A stretch of 64,000 bases of DNA, taken from the NCBI GenBank assembly GCA_020226215.1, contig CM035231.1:55890876-55954875 (forward strand). Reading direction: 5' to 3'. Every line of letters starts with the position of its first letter. Position 1 is the stretch's first letter. Below are positions 1 through 12,414 of this stretch, in pieces. A program made the position numbers and the translations under genes. The notes under the pieces were generated by a model. It saw only the letters and a list, made by a program, of their open reading frames with translations, ran no database searches and was not told the DNA's origin. The stretch comes from Sindora glabra (Eukaryota; Streptophyta; Magnoliopsida; Fabales; Fabaceae).

Positions 1-3000
1 TTTCCTCTGTACATGAACATATATAAAGAAAAAAATCATTATTTACAATGAACAACATATTTTTTACTTATAATAAATATATACAGCATTCCTACATAAA
101 TTAAAAGAAAACGTAGTTATTCTTTGCTCGTAATTCCTTTATATTGTTTAATTACTTCATTTAGTATGAGCAATTGATTATCTTTATTTTCAATGTAAAG
201 CATACTAACCACTTACTCTATATACTATTTCAAATTTGGTAATAAATATTCCGATTATACCATGCTAATTAGTACTATCCAATGTTAAGAAATTATTTTA
301 GAACCTTCAAAGTTTTATTTAAAATGTAGAATATAATGGTGCAGAAGTTGTGAGTTACAATAAAATTATGGAGTATCAAAACTTATGACTTCATGAACCA
401 TGTCTCTTATAGTAAGCACAAATATGGTTCATAAAGATGTAAGTTTCAATGGTTTGTAATCTTGTTGTAACTTATGATTCATGCACAACTATATTTTGCA
501 TTTATACATGAAAAAGATTCTATAATAATAGCCTTGCATTGAATAGTACCACTTGACAAAGCACAAACAAGACTTATTTTACTAAATTTGAGATAACATA
601 TAAAGCAAGTAATATGTCTTCAATCTTGCATTGAAACATAGTGATAGTAAAAGGCATATACCAAATGAAAAATAATCAAACAATCTCATTAAATACAAAA
701 TTGATGAAATAAAACATCTTAGAAGCTTTATTTTTTATGAAAGGAGAGCTATCTTCATGGATTGCCAATTTATTCTAAATAGGTAGGAAGAACCTTATTT
801 ATAGACTAAGAGAAAGATAATTAGACATCAATCATTAATTTAAAATTGATGTCATAAGTTTGACCATTTTTACAATTTTGATGACTAAAGATATCGGTTA
901 AGCACTAAAATGGCATGCAAACTATTGATAAATTGTCATGATGATTAAAAAGGACTTACATAATGGTCACTAAAAAAAAACATGTTGTAATTTGAATTTG
1001 ATAAACCATCACAATGATTGAAATGCACTTTAATAATGATCATGAAAAATAATCAACATTATAAGTTCCTTCATTAATTCTGTTAATGAAGTCATCTTTA
1101 ATTTCATTTATTTATACTTTCTTAGTTTCATTTATTCAAACTTCTTTATAAATTTATCCATTTAAATGTCTTCACTTCTTTAATTTTGTTTATTTAAACT
1201 TCTTCATAAATGATATTCATTTAGACATTATATTATGAGAAAATATCATTATATTAGACGTCATTCATTCCTAAAAACCAATATTTTTTTGTTTTTCATT
1301 TCCTAAGCAAAGGCCTTTTAGTTTTTATAGATTTCTATTATGTAAATAATTAAATATAAAAAATTTATTTTTGAATCAATTTAACATAAATGTTATATTT
1401 ATTTCCATATGCCTTCTTTTTGTTAATCTATGTAATTCAAATACCTATTATAAAATTTTAATTAAAAATAACATACAAATTAGTAAGGAAAAATAATTTT
1501 GGTAGTTTATAAAATTTTAATTATCATTACTCTGTTCAAAATAAAAATACAAATAAGTATGTAAGGAGAAATAATATGTATGCAACTTTATATAAAATAA
1601 TTACACTAAATCATCAATAACTACATATCTACATATGAATACAAAAAAATAACGAAAAAATTACTATGTATCAAAATTATCATCCTTAATGCAAATTTCA
1701 GCATTGTCACTTAAATTTTTTTGGTTTGTATACTCTAGTGGGAAATGAGAAAATATATAATGGAAAAGAATTAATAGTTAATATTTTTCTATTATACACT
1801 CTCTATATGAAAAAGGAATGAAAGTTTAGAAGTTCTTCCATTCTATTTTTACTCCATGAGAAATGAGAAAGTATACAAGTGGAGAGAAATGAAGGTTAAA
1901 ATTCTTCCATTGTACACTTTCTCAATGAAAATGGAGTAAGACATCAATAGTAACATTATGTATCAAACTCATCATACTTAAGTGCATATTGGAGAGATAT
2001 CTAAAGACATCATATAGAAAGATAAAGTTACAGTAAATATTTATTTAAAAAAATAGACTTATATTATTAAACAAAACCATATTGTATGATTCTATAGTTT
2101 CTAATGACAATGGCATTTACATGATAATTGTTAACTAGGATTAACATTTTATGCTTCTTTGATTAAGACTCTTAAAATGTTTTTTAGATGATAGTTATTG
2201 ATTAAAATTGATGTTCCATCCATGATTTTGCATTTTCTAATAAGGTTTTTAAAATGCATTTTAGATGACAATTGAGTATAAAATTGATGTTGTAAGTTTT
2301 TACATAATGTTTAGACGTCAATTGTTTTATTATTCATCATCTTAAGTTTTTCATATAATTTTAAAAATGTTACCATATCAAAATAAATGTTAATTTTGTT
2401 AAAAACTGACATTTATCAATCGGCGTGAATCATCAATTCTATATTAATGCAAGTAGTTTACAATTAAGTATATAGTCAACTATGATCCTTGTATCCTTAT
2501 TAATTGACTTCTTTTATAGTGATATAATGTGTGATAAGTCCTTTGATGTTAATATAGAGGCACTATACATTAATTAATGATAAATGAGTAATATAAGGCC
2601 ATGGAAGGAGGCATGGTAGTGTTGATATATGCAAATATGCTATGATTTGATTTATTTTGTTATAATTGAACTTGAATTGTGCTAATATTTGTGAGAATTA
2701 AGATGATGGCATATTGATATTGCTTGTGAATCAAACATCAGATTTGGTAATAGTTTGTGAGGGATAAGGTTGACTTGGAGGGATAAGAATGAACTTGTGA
2801 AGGATAATGATGGATAAGAGTTGTAAAAAGATTGGCTCATTTTATTTTATATGCTCTTTTATGATAATATTGAATAATTATCCTTGGATTGAATGAGACA
2901 TGAGGAAACGTCCTTATTTTATATTTACAATTGTTACACTTACTAATATTTTGATTGTGCATTTGTGTAAGTAAAGAAGGGTAAACTAATCAATAAGGCA

Positions 3001-4379
3001 TATTTATTTTATAAATCTTTTATATTAGGAATTTAGGATGTTTACTCACTAAGTCTCAAATTTATTCTCTCATCTTTTAACATTGCATATCCTTAAACTA
3101 AAGTGCCTCCACTACCACTATTACAAGGATAAATCCCTCAAGAACTTTCTTGGTATAGTTATGAGCAACAGTGGATTTTTTTTGTTGTAAATAGACATTT
3201 TTGGACCTTGAATTGTGAAAGAAAGAGGTTGAGGAATGGAAACTCTTCTCAACTAGAATTAGTTAGGTTAACTTATCCTTAAACTAGTATGAATTATAAG
3301 CACATCTAACTTCTATTTATTGTAGAAACATTTTGATTAATATAATTCCTACATCTTTCAATGTTGTCTTCCATGATGATTTTCTTTATTGACTTATGCA
3401 TGTACATGTATAATAATAAGAGAAATGGGTTGGGTTGATGAAAACTGATTAAACAAGTTTTACATCAATCACAACAAAGGTTAAGTTATAACATATAAAA
3501 ATATAAAATTAGGAAAAAATTATAAAATAAGATATAATCAATAATCATGGTAAGGAAATGTTAAAGTATTTATATATTTAAAATTGAATATGTATTATTT
3601 TATAATAGAATTAAATTTAAAAATATATGTATGTGATTGAAAATATGAATCTTTATATTTAAATTATATGAGTCAAATAAGTCGACTTAATAATAAAATT
3701 ATTGTTAACTATTTTTATGTTTAAGTAAAATTTCTCATCCTTATAATTTGCTCTAATTGTCATTTTATCTTTATATTTATTTTCTTGTAACTAAATCCTA
3801 AAGCTCAATTCCATTTGTAATTAATTCTCTACCACGATCAATTTGAAATTTCAATTTCTAATTCTTCAATGTGAAAAATATATACCAATTTGTGCAATTA
3901 AATTGTGATATGAAAATTAAAAAAAAATATAACCCCCTGTACAAAATTCTAAGAGAATAAAATGTATAAGTACAATCATGTATATTTTTAATTTTATTGA
4001 TTTTAATTTCATTGCACCAGTTAAATTTTTATTTCAAACTAATGTAATTTATCATCTCAAGGAATGATAGTCAATTGTTATGGAAATATATGACTTGTAA
4101 AAATGTTTTGTTAACACTATTTGTTAATTCATTTAATTTATATTATATTGATTCCACTTGTCAACCAATATATATATACACATGCCCCCAATAGATTATC
4201 CTTAATAAATGGCGTGTGTTGAATAGCTTTTTTAAAAAATAAATAATTAAAAAATAAATAATTTAATTGAAAAAATAAATAAAAAATACCTAAAAATATA
4301 CCTGCCTAATATATAGAGAAACAAGATGATAGAAGAATTTAATGGATAAAAAGGAAAAAGAGAAAAAGAAGAAAGGAGG
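1..4379. other. AT-rich intergenic spacer, no gene seen
   Basis: No open frame of useful length and no recognisable protein similarity on either strand. The sequence is AT-rich and rich in homopolymer A and T runs. Short local duplications occur, for example near 1,730-1,930, where two related segments both contain a phrase like 'gagaaatgagaaa'. It may hold very old transposon debris that I cannot assign. Confidence 0.6.
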
Positions 4380-4690
4380 ATGTGTTGCTTTCAGGCTTAG
4401 CAACATAATGATTCAGAGACATTGCAGCCGCTAAAATCGACAGGGAATTCAAACCAGAAGACATAGGCATGTGATCTGAAATAGGACAATCTCAACATCC
4501 GAACGCGGCCAGTGTACGCTCAACTTAGCGGTGACAGAGAGTCAGAGGGAGACAGAAAGCAGCCATTCCGACATGTGAACTGCGACAAGGGACCATGTTT
4601 GAACCCAATGGACAGCAGTATCCTAACATTGCTTGCCCTGCATTATACGGTGTGGTGTTAGGCAGAGGACGAAAAGCATAAAACAAAAAA
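4380..4690. other. GC-richer island of unknown nature
   Basis: About 300 bp that is clearly richer in G and C, including CpG, than its flanks. It is the only such island in the first 5 kb. Read on the minus strand, a stretch at about 4,480-4,345 stays open for roughly 40 codons, but I do not recognise the peptide. It could be a first exon or 5'UTR with promoter, or a transposon or gene fragment. No splice-supported model could be built. Confidence 0.3.
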
Positions 4691-5441
4691 CCAACATTTT
4701 TTGGAAATGAAATGTTGTGGGAAGGAGAAGTTATCTAATTCTATAGGATAAAACATCAGTAATGTGTTAAGGTTGTTTGTGGAGGCTCACTCACATCACA
4801 ATTAAACTTATTTGATAAGGAAACAGCAACTCAACTAATTTATAAATATAAAAAAAAAATTGTAAGAATTGCTCATTAAATAAAATGGTTACCGTTGAAA
4901 GAGATTTAAACTCATACTTAAAATAAATTACAATAATTTTATTCGAATTTTTATAACTAATTAAATCAACTCATGCTAAAAAAAAAAGTTCAACCGACAT
5001 TGTATGGGATAATTTTTTTCTTCTGTCAATGGCAAGCGGTGCTATTGCTAGGGTTATCTAATCTAGGAATAACAGCTGGGAGGGTACCAGCAGCAGTACA
5101 AGACTAACATCTCTGCACGTGTCCCGTTTACAAAAGAGTCCATCCATCTGTGTTTCATATTTTTTTAATTAAATAATTGTTATTTATCTATGTCATATTA
5201 TTACTTTTAATAAAAAAATTTACATATAACAATAAAATAAGTAATTGTTATTTTGCTTAATTAAATAATTGTACAAATCTCTCATGTACTAGGTATGAAA
5301 ACTTAAGAGTAAATTAAATTTTTTTTAGTATTTTCTAAAATATGTCTATTGAAATAAACTAAGCAAGCCCTAAAATCTATCATGATAGATTTCTATCCTC
5401 AAAATATAAAAGGTATTTTTAAGATTATTTATATCAAAATA

Positions 5442-6410
5442 TTTGAATAACATTTATTTTTTCTCAATTAATAGATTTACGTCATTGCTTATAAGGAGAA
5501 TATCATCTACATATAGTATCAAAATAACAAAATTGCCTTCACTCATTAACATATAAGTACATTGACTTATTGCATTCTCCTTGAATCTAAATATTTGGAT
5601 AACATTTGTTTTTTTCTCAATTAACAGATTTACATCATTGCTTACAAGGAGAATATTATCTACATATAGTATCAAAATAACAAAACTACCTACATTCATC
5701 AACATATAAGTACATTGATTTATTGCATTCTCCTTGAATTTAAGAGAAGTTACTACCTCATTAAAATCAAGGCACCATTATCTAAAAGTTTGTTTTAAGC
5801 CATGTATAGACTTTATAAGTTGACACACAAGGTCCTCTTTTCTTTTCTTTCGAAACCCATCTAACTTGTTCATATAAATAATCTTTGATAGATCACTACT
5901 TAGAAAAGCTATCTTTATATCCATCTAATGCAGCTTTAAATCAAAGTGAGTCACCAATGCCATAGCAACTCTAAATGACTCCTTGGTTGAAATATTTGGA
6001 TAACATTTATTTTTTCTCAGTTAACAGGTTTACATCATTGCTTATAAGGAGAATATCATCTACATATAATACCAAAATAATAAAACTACATGTTCTCATC
6101 AACATGTAAGTACCCTAATTCATTGCATTCTTCTTGAATCTAAGAGAAGTTACTACATCTTCAAAATTAAGGTATCATTATCTAGAAACTTGTTTTAAAC
6201 CCTACATGGACTTCCTAAGTTAACATACAAAATGCTCTTTTCCTCTCTTTTGGAACCTATCTAGCTTGTTTATATAAATAATCTCTAATAGATCATTATT
6301 TAGAAAGGTTGTCTTTACATCCATCTAATGCAACTTTAAATCAGAGTGAGCCACCAATGCTATGAAAACTTTAAATGAGGCCTTAGTTGAAACTGGTGGA
6401 AAAATTTTCT
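5442..6410 (-). repeat. Tandem repeats of the copia reverse transcriptase segment
   Basis: Three head-to-tail copies of one reverse transcriptase segment. Copy A is 5,442-5,592 (151 bp, truncated), copy B 5,593-5,993 (401 bp) and copy C about 5,994-6,400. Each starts with a near-identical 'tttgRataacattt' phrase and then encodes, on the minus strand, the YVDD active-site region (forms YVDN and YVDD are both visible). Copies B and C continue into the upstream part of the same domain (GLKQ-type motif). The copies differ by many substitutions, so the duplication is old. Confidence 0.8.
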
Positions 6411-6760
6411 TATAGTCTCTGCTTTTCTTCTTGTTGTAACCTTTAGCTACTAATTTGGCCTTCTACCTTCAATTTCACATTAACCATCCCTTTTAATCTT
6501 AAAGACCTATTTGCATATGACCAATTTACAGCCTGTAAGAAACTTTACTAGATCTTACACTTGATTTTTATGTATCAAAGCTAGTTTATGCTTTATAGAA
6601 CTTATCCAATTAGAATAATTTGAATCAAATATGGCTTGAGAAAAAGTTATAGGATCAGTGTCATCATTAATGTCATATTCATTCTCTTGTAGATATGTAA
6701 TGTAATCGTTAGGAATTATTGATCTATAAGATCTCTTCAATGAAATTTATTAATTATCTC
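6410..6760 (-). pseudogene. Copia pol linker between integrase and reverse transcriptase
   Basis: A minus-strand open stretch (6,740-6,555, 61 codons) reads like the copia segment that precedes reverse transcriptase. It contains an 'IPNDYITYLQE' motif, followed by an acidic patch and a 'DPITFSQA' motif, then a serine/tryptophan region just before the polymerase core. The frame is lost on both sides. It is part of the decayed element. Confidence 0.75.
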
Positions 6761-6919
6761 ATCTAGTTTGATAATTTTTTGTCATTTATTGTACTTGATC
6801 AGCTGATGGAATAACAAAAGATGACTTTTCAATGTTAGTACTAGTGGAATAATTGTTTTGTCTACAATGAAATCCATAATGCATGATATTTGGCTTCTAC
6901 TATCTAACTCATCCCTAAA

Positions 6920-7830
6920 AAAAAAAAACCCGATCAAATTCAATTATTCTAATTGTATGAGTTAGATAGTAAAATTTGCTTCCCTTTAAGTTACTACAGT
7001 ACCCAATGAAGTATTTACTAATAATCTTTAAATCAAGTCTCTTTATGAATGGAATGTATGGTTTAACATTAACTTTGTAAACCAAAATCGAAAATGCCTT
7101 AGACTAGGCTTCTTACCTTATAATAATTTGTATAATTAGCTAATTTAGAATGCATGCCATTATTCTGAAGACATCACCTCATAAGAATTCTACTAGTAAA
7201 GTTTGGGGCAACATGTATCTCACCATACTTATAAGAGTCTAATTTCTCCTTTCTATAATTCCATTTTATTCCAGCATTCCAAGCATAGTGTAACTTGTTT
7301 GAATTTCACATTCTTGTAGGCGTCTCATAAAAAGGCTGACATTTTTTCTATTTCATCATATCTATCATAATATTTACCACCTCTATCAAAATTAACACAC
7401 TTTTATCAGTTTCCTTAGTTTTGGCTCTATTATTATCTTAAATGACTTGAATGCTTCTAGTGATTCTAACTTCTCACTGAGTAGCTCTACTCAATTAAAT
7501 TTAGAGCAATCATTGATGAATGTGATGAAGTATTTGCAACTTCTCATAGCACTAGGTGTTATAAGCCCATTAATGTTAATATGGATCAATTCTAGAACAT
7601 TATCCTTTTTACTTCTCTTATCCTTTCTAACTCTAGCTATAAGTTTTCCTTTTATGTTATCCACACAAATTCCTAAATCTAAGAAGTTTAGATCACAAGG
7701 TACTCCATCCTTTACAAGTCACTAAATTCTTTCTAGAGAAATATACCCTAATTGTCTATACTAAAGCATTAAGGACTCTTCATCGATTTGATATTTTTTT
7801 CTTGCTAACAACAAAATTTATTAAGTTCAC
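6920..7830 (-). pseudogene. Copia integrase remnant, catalytic Asp lost
   Basis: On the minus strand the region matches copia integrase. A zinc-binding-domain tail comes first (about 7,760-7,640, with an 'IKGKL'-like phrase). The core start follows at about 7,600-7,500, where the usual 'IHTDICGP' appears as 'IHININGL', so the first catalytic aspartate is asparagine. A phrase 'KYFITFIND' follows. The C-terminal 'SKYFIGYC' region lies at about 7,080-6,980. In-frame stops and shifts separate these blocks, so it cannot make active integrase. Confidence 0.75.
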
Positions 7831-7970
7831 AAATTAGGATTTAAATCAATTCCATATAAATTATCACACATTGAACCAATACTTTTAAAAAAGGATTCAT
7901 AAAAATAACTTAACTTTTCCATTGTCAAAATAATAAGAATATCTAATAGAATAGAAAGTAATAATTGAAA

Positions 7971-8168
7971 TTAAATTTCTTCTAATGAAGGTGCATAAAA
8001 TACATTATTTAATAATAACTTATGTCTAGTTTTAAACTTGAATTTCACTAATCCTATATGTTTCACTTGAACTTTGTCTCCATTTTCAAGTCTTACAATT
8101 AGCTCTCTTTCACTTAGCTTCCTCAGATTTATTAATGCTTGAAAACAATTAATGATATGAATAGTCAT
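7971..8168 (-). pseudogene. Copia protease/pre-integrase fragment
   Basis: A 65-codon minus-strand open stretch that resembles the segment just after the copia protease active site. It has a 'VRLENGDKVQV' phrase like the family's 'VGNGxxVxV', then a hydrophobic 'LLLNNVFYAPSL' phrase like the family's 'LxxVFYVPSL'. The protease DSG active-site triad is not preserved. It sits between gag and integrase, as expected. Confidence 0.75.
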
Positions 8169-8239
8169 ACTAGTATCTAATTATCAAGAGTTTAATGGCA
8201 TATCAATAAATTCAATTCAAAACACACAAGAGCTACATG

Positions 8240-9080
8240 AGTACTTTTCTTTTTCTTCTTAACCTATTTCTTATATTTAAAGCAATTCACTTTCTTATGC
8301 CCATACTTATTAAAAAAATTGTAGTTACCCTTGAATTTAGCTTTATTGGGTTTATAACATTATTGTCCACTAAATTTACCTTTCTAACACTTATTCCTTC
8401 TATAGTAGTAACAACCATTATTATCCTTTTTACTAGAGCTCGCACCATAATTTAAATTTGTGTCATATGAGGTATAGTTTACTACTTAAGCCTTACTTTT
8501 CTTCATATCTTCCTCCACCTGTGTAATGATTGAAATGAGCTCCTTTATGGTCCATTTTTTTTTTGTGTATTATGAAATGTTTTTAGAATGTCAAATTAAG
8601 ATGGGAGGGACCTTAGCACATACCAAGTTAAATAACTTTCCCCAAGATCAACTTGTATAGCCTTTAACTTGTTGTAGTAATTAACCAATCTCAAAATATG
8701 CTCTTTCACCTAACTAATATTATCATACATAGATTTTTCAAGCAATAAAAGATATTATCTTTTCTTAATCTTATCAAACTTTTTATATTTTTCGATTATA
8801 GAATCTAAAAATATTTTTGCATTGGTCATTTCGGAAATATTTTCATTTATAGTTTTATCTATTATGTATTTTATTACCATTAAACACTCTCTATTAGAAT
8901 GGGTCCATTTTTTATAATAATTCCTCTTATCTATTATAAATTCAACATTAATTTGAGACTTTTCTCCTTAATTGCTAGATCAAGATTAAAGACTGTGAGA
9001 TACAATTTTAATGACTTAACCTAATCCTTGTGGTTCATCTTATTGAACATCTTAATCACATTTAATTACATAGATAAAGG
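8240..9080 (-). pseudogene. Copia gag remnant with broken zinc knuckle
   Basis: Minus-strand reading from about 9,080 downward gives gag-like phrases in several frames: a 'WTHSNRECLMVIKY' block (about 8,920-8,875) and a 'NAKIFLDSI' block (about 8,830-8,795). A CCHC zinc knuckle lies at about 8,335-8,275, where the first two cysteines have become Tyr and Phe while the Gly-His and last Cys remain. The loss of two zinc ligands and the frameshifts show it is non-functional. Confidence 0.7.
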
Positions 9081-10600
9081 AGTTAAGAAAATAAATTTAA
9101 AATATTAATACATATTTAACCTTAATCATATTAGAAATTTTCCTCAATAAACTATATACTTGAACTCAATATTACATTATAAGGCCCAATACTAATTGGG
9201 TATTAAAGGTCTTATAATATAATATAATAACTAAATATCATATTCTTAAATTTTAATATCAATAGGTGATAAAAATTTTGTAAACATAATTTTTATTCTT
9301 GCATTTATATTATCACCAATAAATCATATTAACCATATTATACTAATATATACTAAAAATATTATCAATATGATACTCTCTCCTTAGTCCGATTATCACT
9401 TTATTAGAAAGAACAAAATTTTATGTTAATGGATTCATGATAGGTAAGCTTATAATTACATAAAATTTCATGATATAACATAAACCTAAATAATTTCCTA
9501 AAATTATTTTCCTATATACATTTATATATAAAAAATAATCAATGGACTAAACAGTCTCCAAAAAATTTCACAAAAAATATATGTAAAAGCTTAAAATGTA
9601 AAAATATTACAATAAAAATTTTAGTATAAAATAAAATTAATTGGTTATTTAAATTAAATAGATAAAAAATAACTAAAATATTTTTAATTCTTAAAAAATA
9701 TAAACAAATATCTAAAAAAATCAACCTGAATCTCAAAACCATTTTCCCTGCCACCAACATGTCGACACATGATGTGCATGCATTAGTGTTACGTGTGGGC
9801 ATCACCTATGCATGGTACTATTCATCATCTTCAACCTCAGCTGGGTTTACAAGCCAAGTCTAGTGACCCAAGTTGTAGACTTGTGCAAATTATGTTCTAA
9901 TTTTGTCATTTTTATGCATTTTTCAACACAATTTTCACACATAATACTACTTTAATGTATTTTAATGCATTTAATGCAAAAATTTTCAAGAAAAAATTGT
10001 GTTTAATTTAGTTTAATGTAATAAGAAATTTTTTAAAAAAAGCATGGAATTTTATTGTCTATTTACTATCAAATCTTTGCACGTGAATGCTCACAAATGT
10101 TAATAAACACATTTTCTTAAATTGGAATTTATAAAAAAGAATGGAAATTACCATAAAAGAAATATGGCAAAAAAAATTTCCAATTTTGAAGAAATTACCA
10201 AAAAAATTTGGAACTTTATGACAAATTAACAAAAAAACTCCATGAAATATTTCCAATAAATGTTCCATTCTTCATTTAAGTATAAAAACAAATTGGACAA
10301 CCAAAATGGACGTTTTGAAAACAAACACAAACCCGAAATTCATAAAATGAAAACCATTTAAATTCTTGTTTTTGAAAATACAATGCACTTTTTTTTTTGC
10401 TTGTTTGGAAATCTGATAGCATGAATATACTCCGAAAGAATATACTATACATAATGAGATGGTATTAAAAACAATATATGTACAGCAAAAACAAAGAGAT
10501 TATAGTAATTAGATCTCAATATGTATAATAAAACTAATTACAAATACATTTACAATAACTAAAAGGTTGATTAGTTCGCTTTAATAGTATGGGAAATTTT
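9081..10600. other. AT-rich spacer, no gene seen
   Basis: This follows the gag start of the copia remnant, where a 5'LTR and primer binding site would be expected, but neither is recognisable. A short inverted repeat around 9,180-9,220 ('aaggcccaatac' against 'gggtattaaaggtctt') is the only local structure. A slightly GC-richer patch at about 9,730-9,880 has no assignable content. Confidence 0.5.
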
Positions 10601-10625
10601 ATTTTTCAAGAAGTAAAAAATAGAT

Positions 10626-11289
10626 AGATTGTTTGGTTAGCTATTATCTTATACATTGGGAAAAATAGAACTTCCTATGAAGTCTTATTTTTCACAAAAT
10701 ATGAGAAGTTACTTATCTATCTCCTCCCAAGTAAGTTTTATTTCCTATTCTATTTATAGATATAATGATAAAATTAGCCCCATTAAATTTAATTAATAAC
10801 AATTAAAATTTATTATTTTATATTATAATAATATTATAATATAGTAATTATTTTATTAACATTTCTTATGATATTCAAAGTTAAACCAAATAAGATATAG
10901 GAAGTTATTTTTCAAAAAGTGTCACTTCTTATATGTCAATCAAATAACTTTGAATACTTTCCAAGAAGTTCATTTTAGAAGTTATCTCTTAGGAAGTTCA
11001 ATTTCCCACAAAAAATTATTTCCTATGCGAATCAAATAACTCATAAGTAGAATCATTAACCACTGCATATGGCTGCATATTGTTGCTCTTCCAAAAATTG
11101 ATTTCACATATGCAAAACTTTCATACGCACAAAACAACTTCTAAGAAGTTCAATTTCCTGAGGGAAGTTATTTCTTATACAAATCAAACAACTCCTAAGT
11201 AAAATCAATAACCACTGCTTATGGCTTCATATTGTTGCTTTTCTAAAAATTGATTTCACATATGCAAAACTTTCATACACACAAAACAA
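10626..11289. mobile_element. hAT-like MITE with internal tandem duplication
   Basis: The left end contains 'attgtttggtt' (from 10,628). Right-end candidates contain 'aatcaaataact' (about 11,030-11,041) and 'aatcaaacaactcct' (about 11,181). These are inverted matches to the ends of the well-supported MITE at 12,096-12,406. The interior repeats 'aagttatttcct'-type phrases as that element does. The right part is duplicated with a period of 152 bp: 10,982-11,133 and 11,134-11,289. No clean target duplication was found. Confidence 0.45.
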
Positions 11290-11467
11290 TAATATATATA
11301 ACAATGAAATAAATAATTTGAAGGTTATGATATATTTTGAGATTCATAACAATTTTTTATCAAGAAAATTCATCAGATAATAAAATTATTCAAAGCATAA
11401 ATCATTTTTTTGAATTCATGCAATAATATATCAAATTCACATAATTTATTAACTTTGATACCAATTA

Positions 11468-11760
11468 ATAAAATTAAACATATTTTAATAATGGTATGTC
11501 CAATTGAATTATGTGAAAAGGACAATATTAATACGCAAATTAAATTGAAAGAATGAGAAATATCTAATGAATTCATTTTTGATAAATGATGTGTATGAAT
11601 TTCTCTAGTATATCATGATTTGCTCATAATTTTCAACAAGAATGACTACTTCTATCAACTTTAATTATGTACTTTGTTTGTAGAGAAATTTTTTCATCAA
11701 TGTGAAGTGATTAGAACCATTTTAAGGCTTAGGAGTAATGACTCTTATTTATATTTTAAC
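11468..11760 (-). mobile_element. Possible copia LTR remnant
   Basis: On the minus strand a segment beginning 'TGTTAAAATATAAATAAG' near 11,760 ends near 11,470. It is followed by 'TTGGTATCAAAG', which resembles the plant copia primer-binding site complementary to initiator Met-tRNA (usually TGGTATCAGAGC). No partner LTR was found, and the LTR end lacks a clean CA. It could belong to the decayed copia element below or be a solo remnant. Confidence 0.3.
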
Positions 11761-12095
11761 AATTAGCAGATTGACCCATCATTAAGAATCATCGTTATCA
11801 TGTTAATGGATTGCTATTGGACTCAAACTAGACAGTTACTTTAATATTGGGTCAAACTTTTTATGTTTTATTTTATTATTTAATTAATAGATCCAAAATA
11901 AAAAAAATCTAACATAATAATTATTCAAAAAAATTAATAATATTATAAAAAATAAACTTAAAATTAATTTTGAACAATATTTTAATTAAATCAAATAATT
12001 AATTAAATAGTTCTAACTTTTTTTATTATATAATAAAATACAAGAAGAACTGAGGTATCCAATAAAACTTCCATACAAATCTTACACATATCTAT

Positions 12096-12406
12096 AGAGT
12101 TGTTTGGTTCATGTGAAAAATAAGTTCCTATGGAAAATTAAATTTCCTATAAAATTATTTCCTATGTGAATTTCTCGGAAAATTTTCAATGTTGTTTAGT
12201 TGACATGAAGGAAGTTGCATTTCCTAGGAAATAGAAGTTACCTAAGGGGAAATAAGTAAATAATTTCCCATGTCCTCATGTCCTGTGGGAAATACAATTT
12301 TTTAAAAAATGATTTCTCACGTTTGTGGGTAACCAAACAACTCACAGTTTTCTATTTCTTGGAAAATATAATTTCTCATGTTTTTGCTGCAAACCAAACA
12401 ACCCCT
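12096..12406. mobile_element. hAT-type MITE with perfect 8-bp target duplication
   Basis: A 311-bp element. Its ends are imperfect inverted repeats: 'agagttgtttggtt' on the left, and 'aaccaaacaacccct' on the right. It is flanked by identical 8-bp direct repeats ATATCTAT at 12,088-12,095 and 12,407-12,414. An 8-bp duplication is the signature of hAT-superfamily insertion. There is no coding capacity, so it is non-autonomous. Confidence 0.8.
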
Positions 12407-12414
12407 ATATCTAT

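Larger units (their letters stand above)
5442..9080 (-). mobile_element. Decayed Ty1/copia retrotransposon interior
   Basis: Read on the minus strand, the canonical copia order is present: gag (about 9,080-8,240), protease/pre-integrase (about 8,170-7,970), integrase (about 7,830-6,920), linker and reverse transcriptase (about 6,740-5,442). Frames are broken repeatedly by stops and shifts, so it is a fossil. No clear LTR pair, RNase H region, primer binding site or target duplication was found next to it, so the real borders are unknown. The reverse transcriptase end is abnormal because a segment of about 400 bp is repeated (entered separately). Recognition rests on remembered family sequence, not a search. 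Confidence 0.85.

Noticed and set aside
7447..7725. 92-codon plus-strand frame
   Set aside because: Antisense to the copia integrase remnant; the minus strand carries the recognisable motifs.
8237..8455. 72-codon plus-strand frame
   Set aside because: Shadow of the minus-strand copia gag/zinc-knuckle remnant.
9120..9540. Search for a 5'LTR and primer-binding site next to the copia gag
   Set aside because: No TGGTATCAGAGC-like site and no matching repeat at the reverse transcriptase end, so no LTR is called here.
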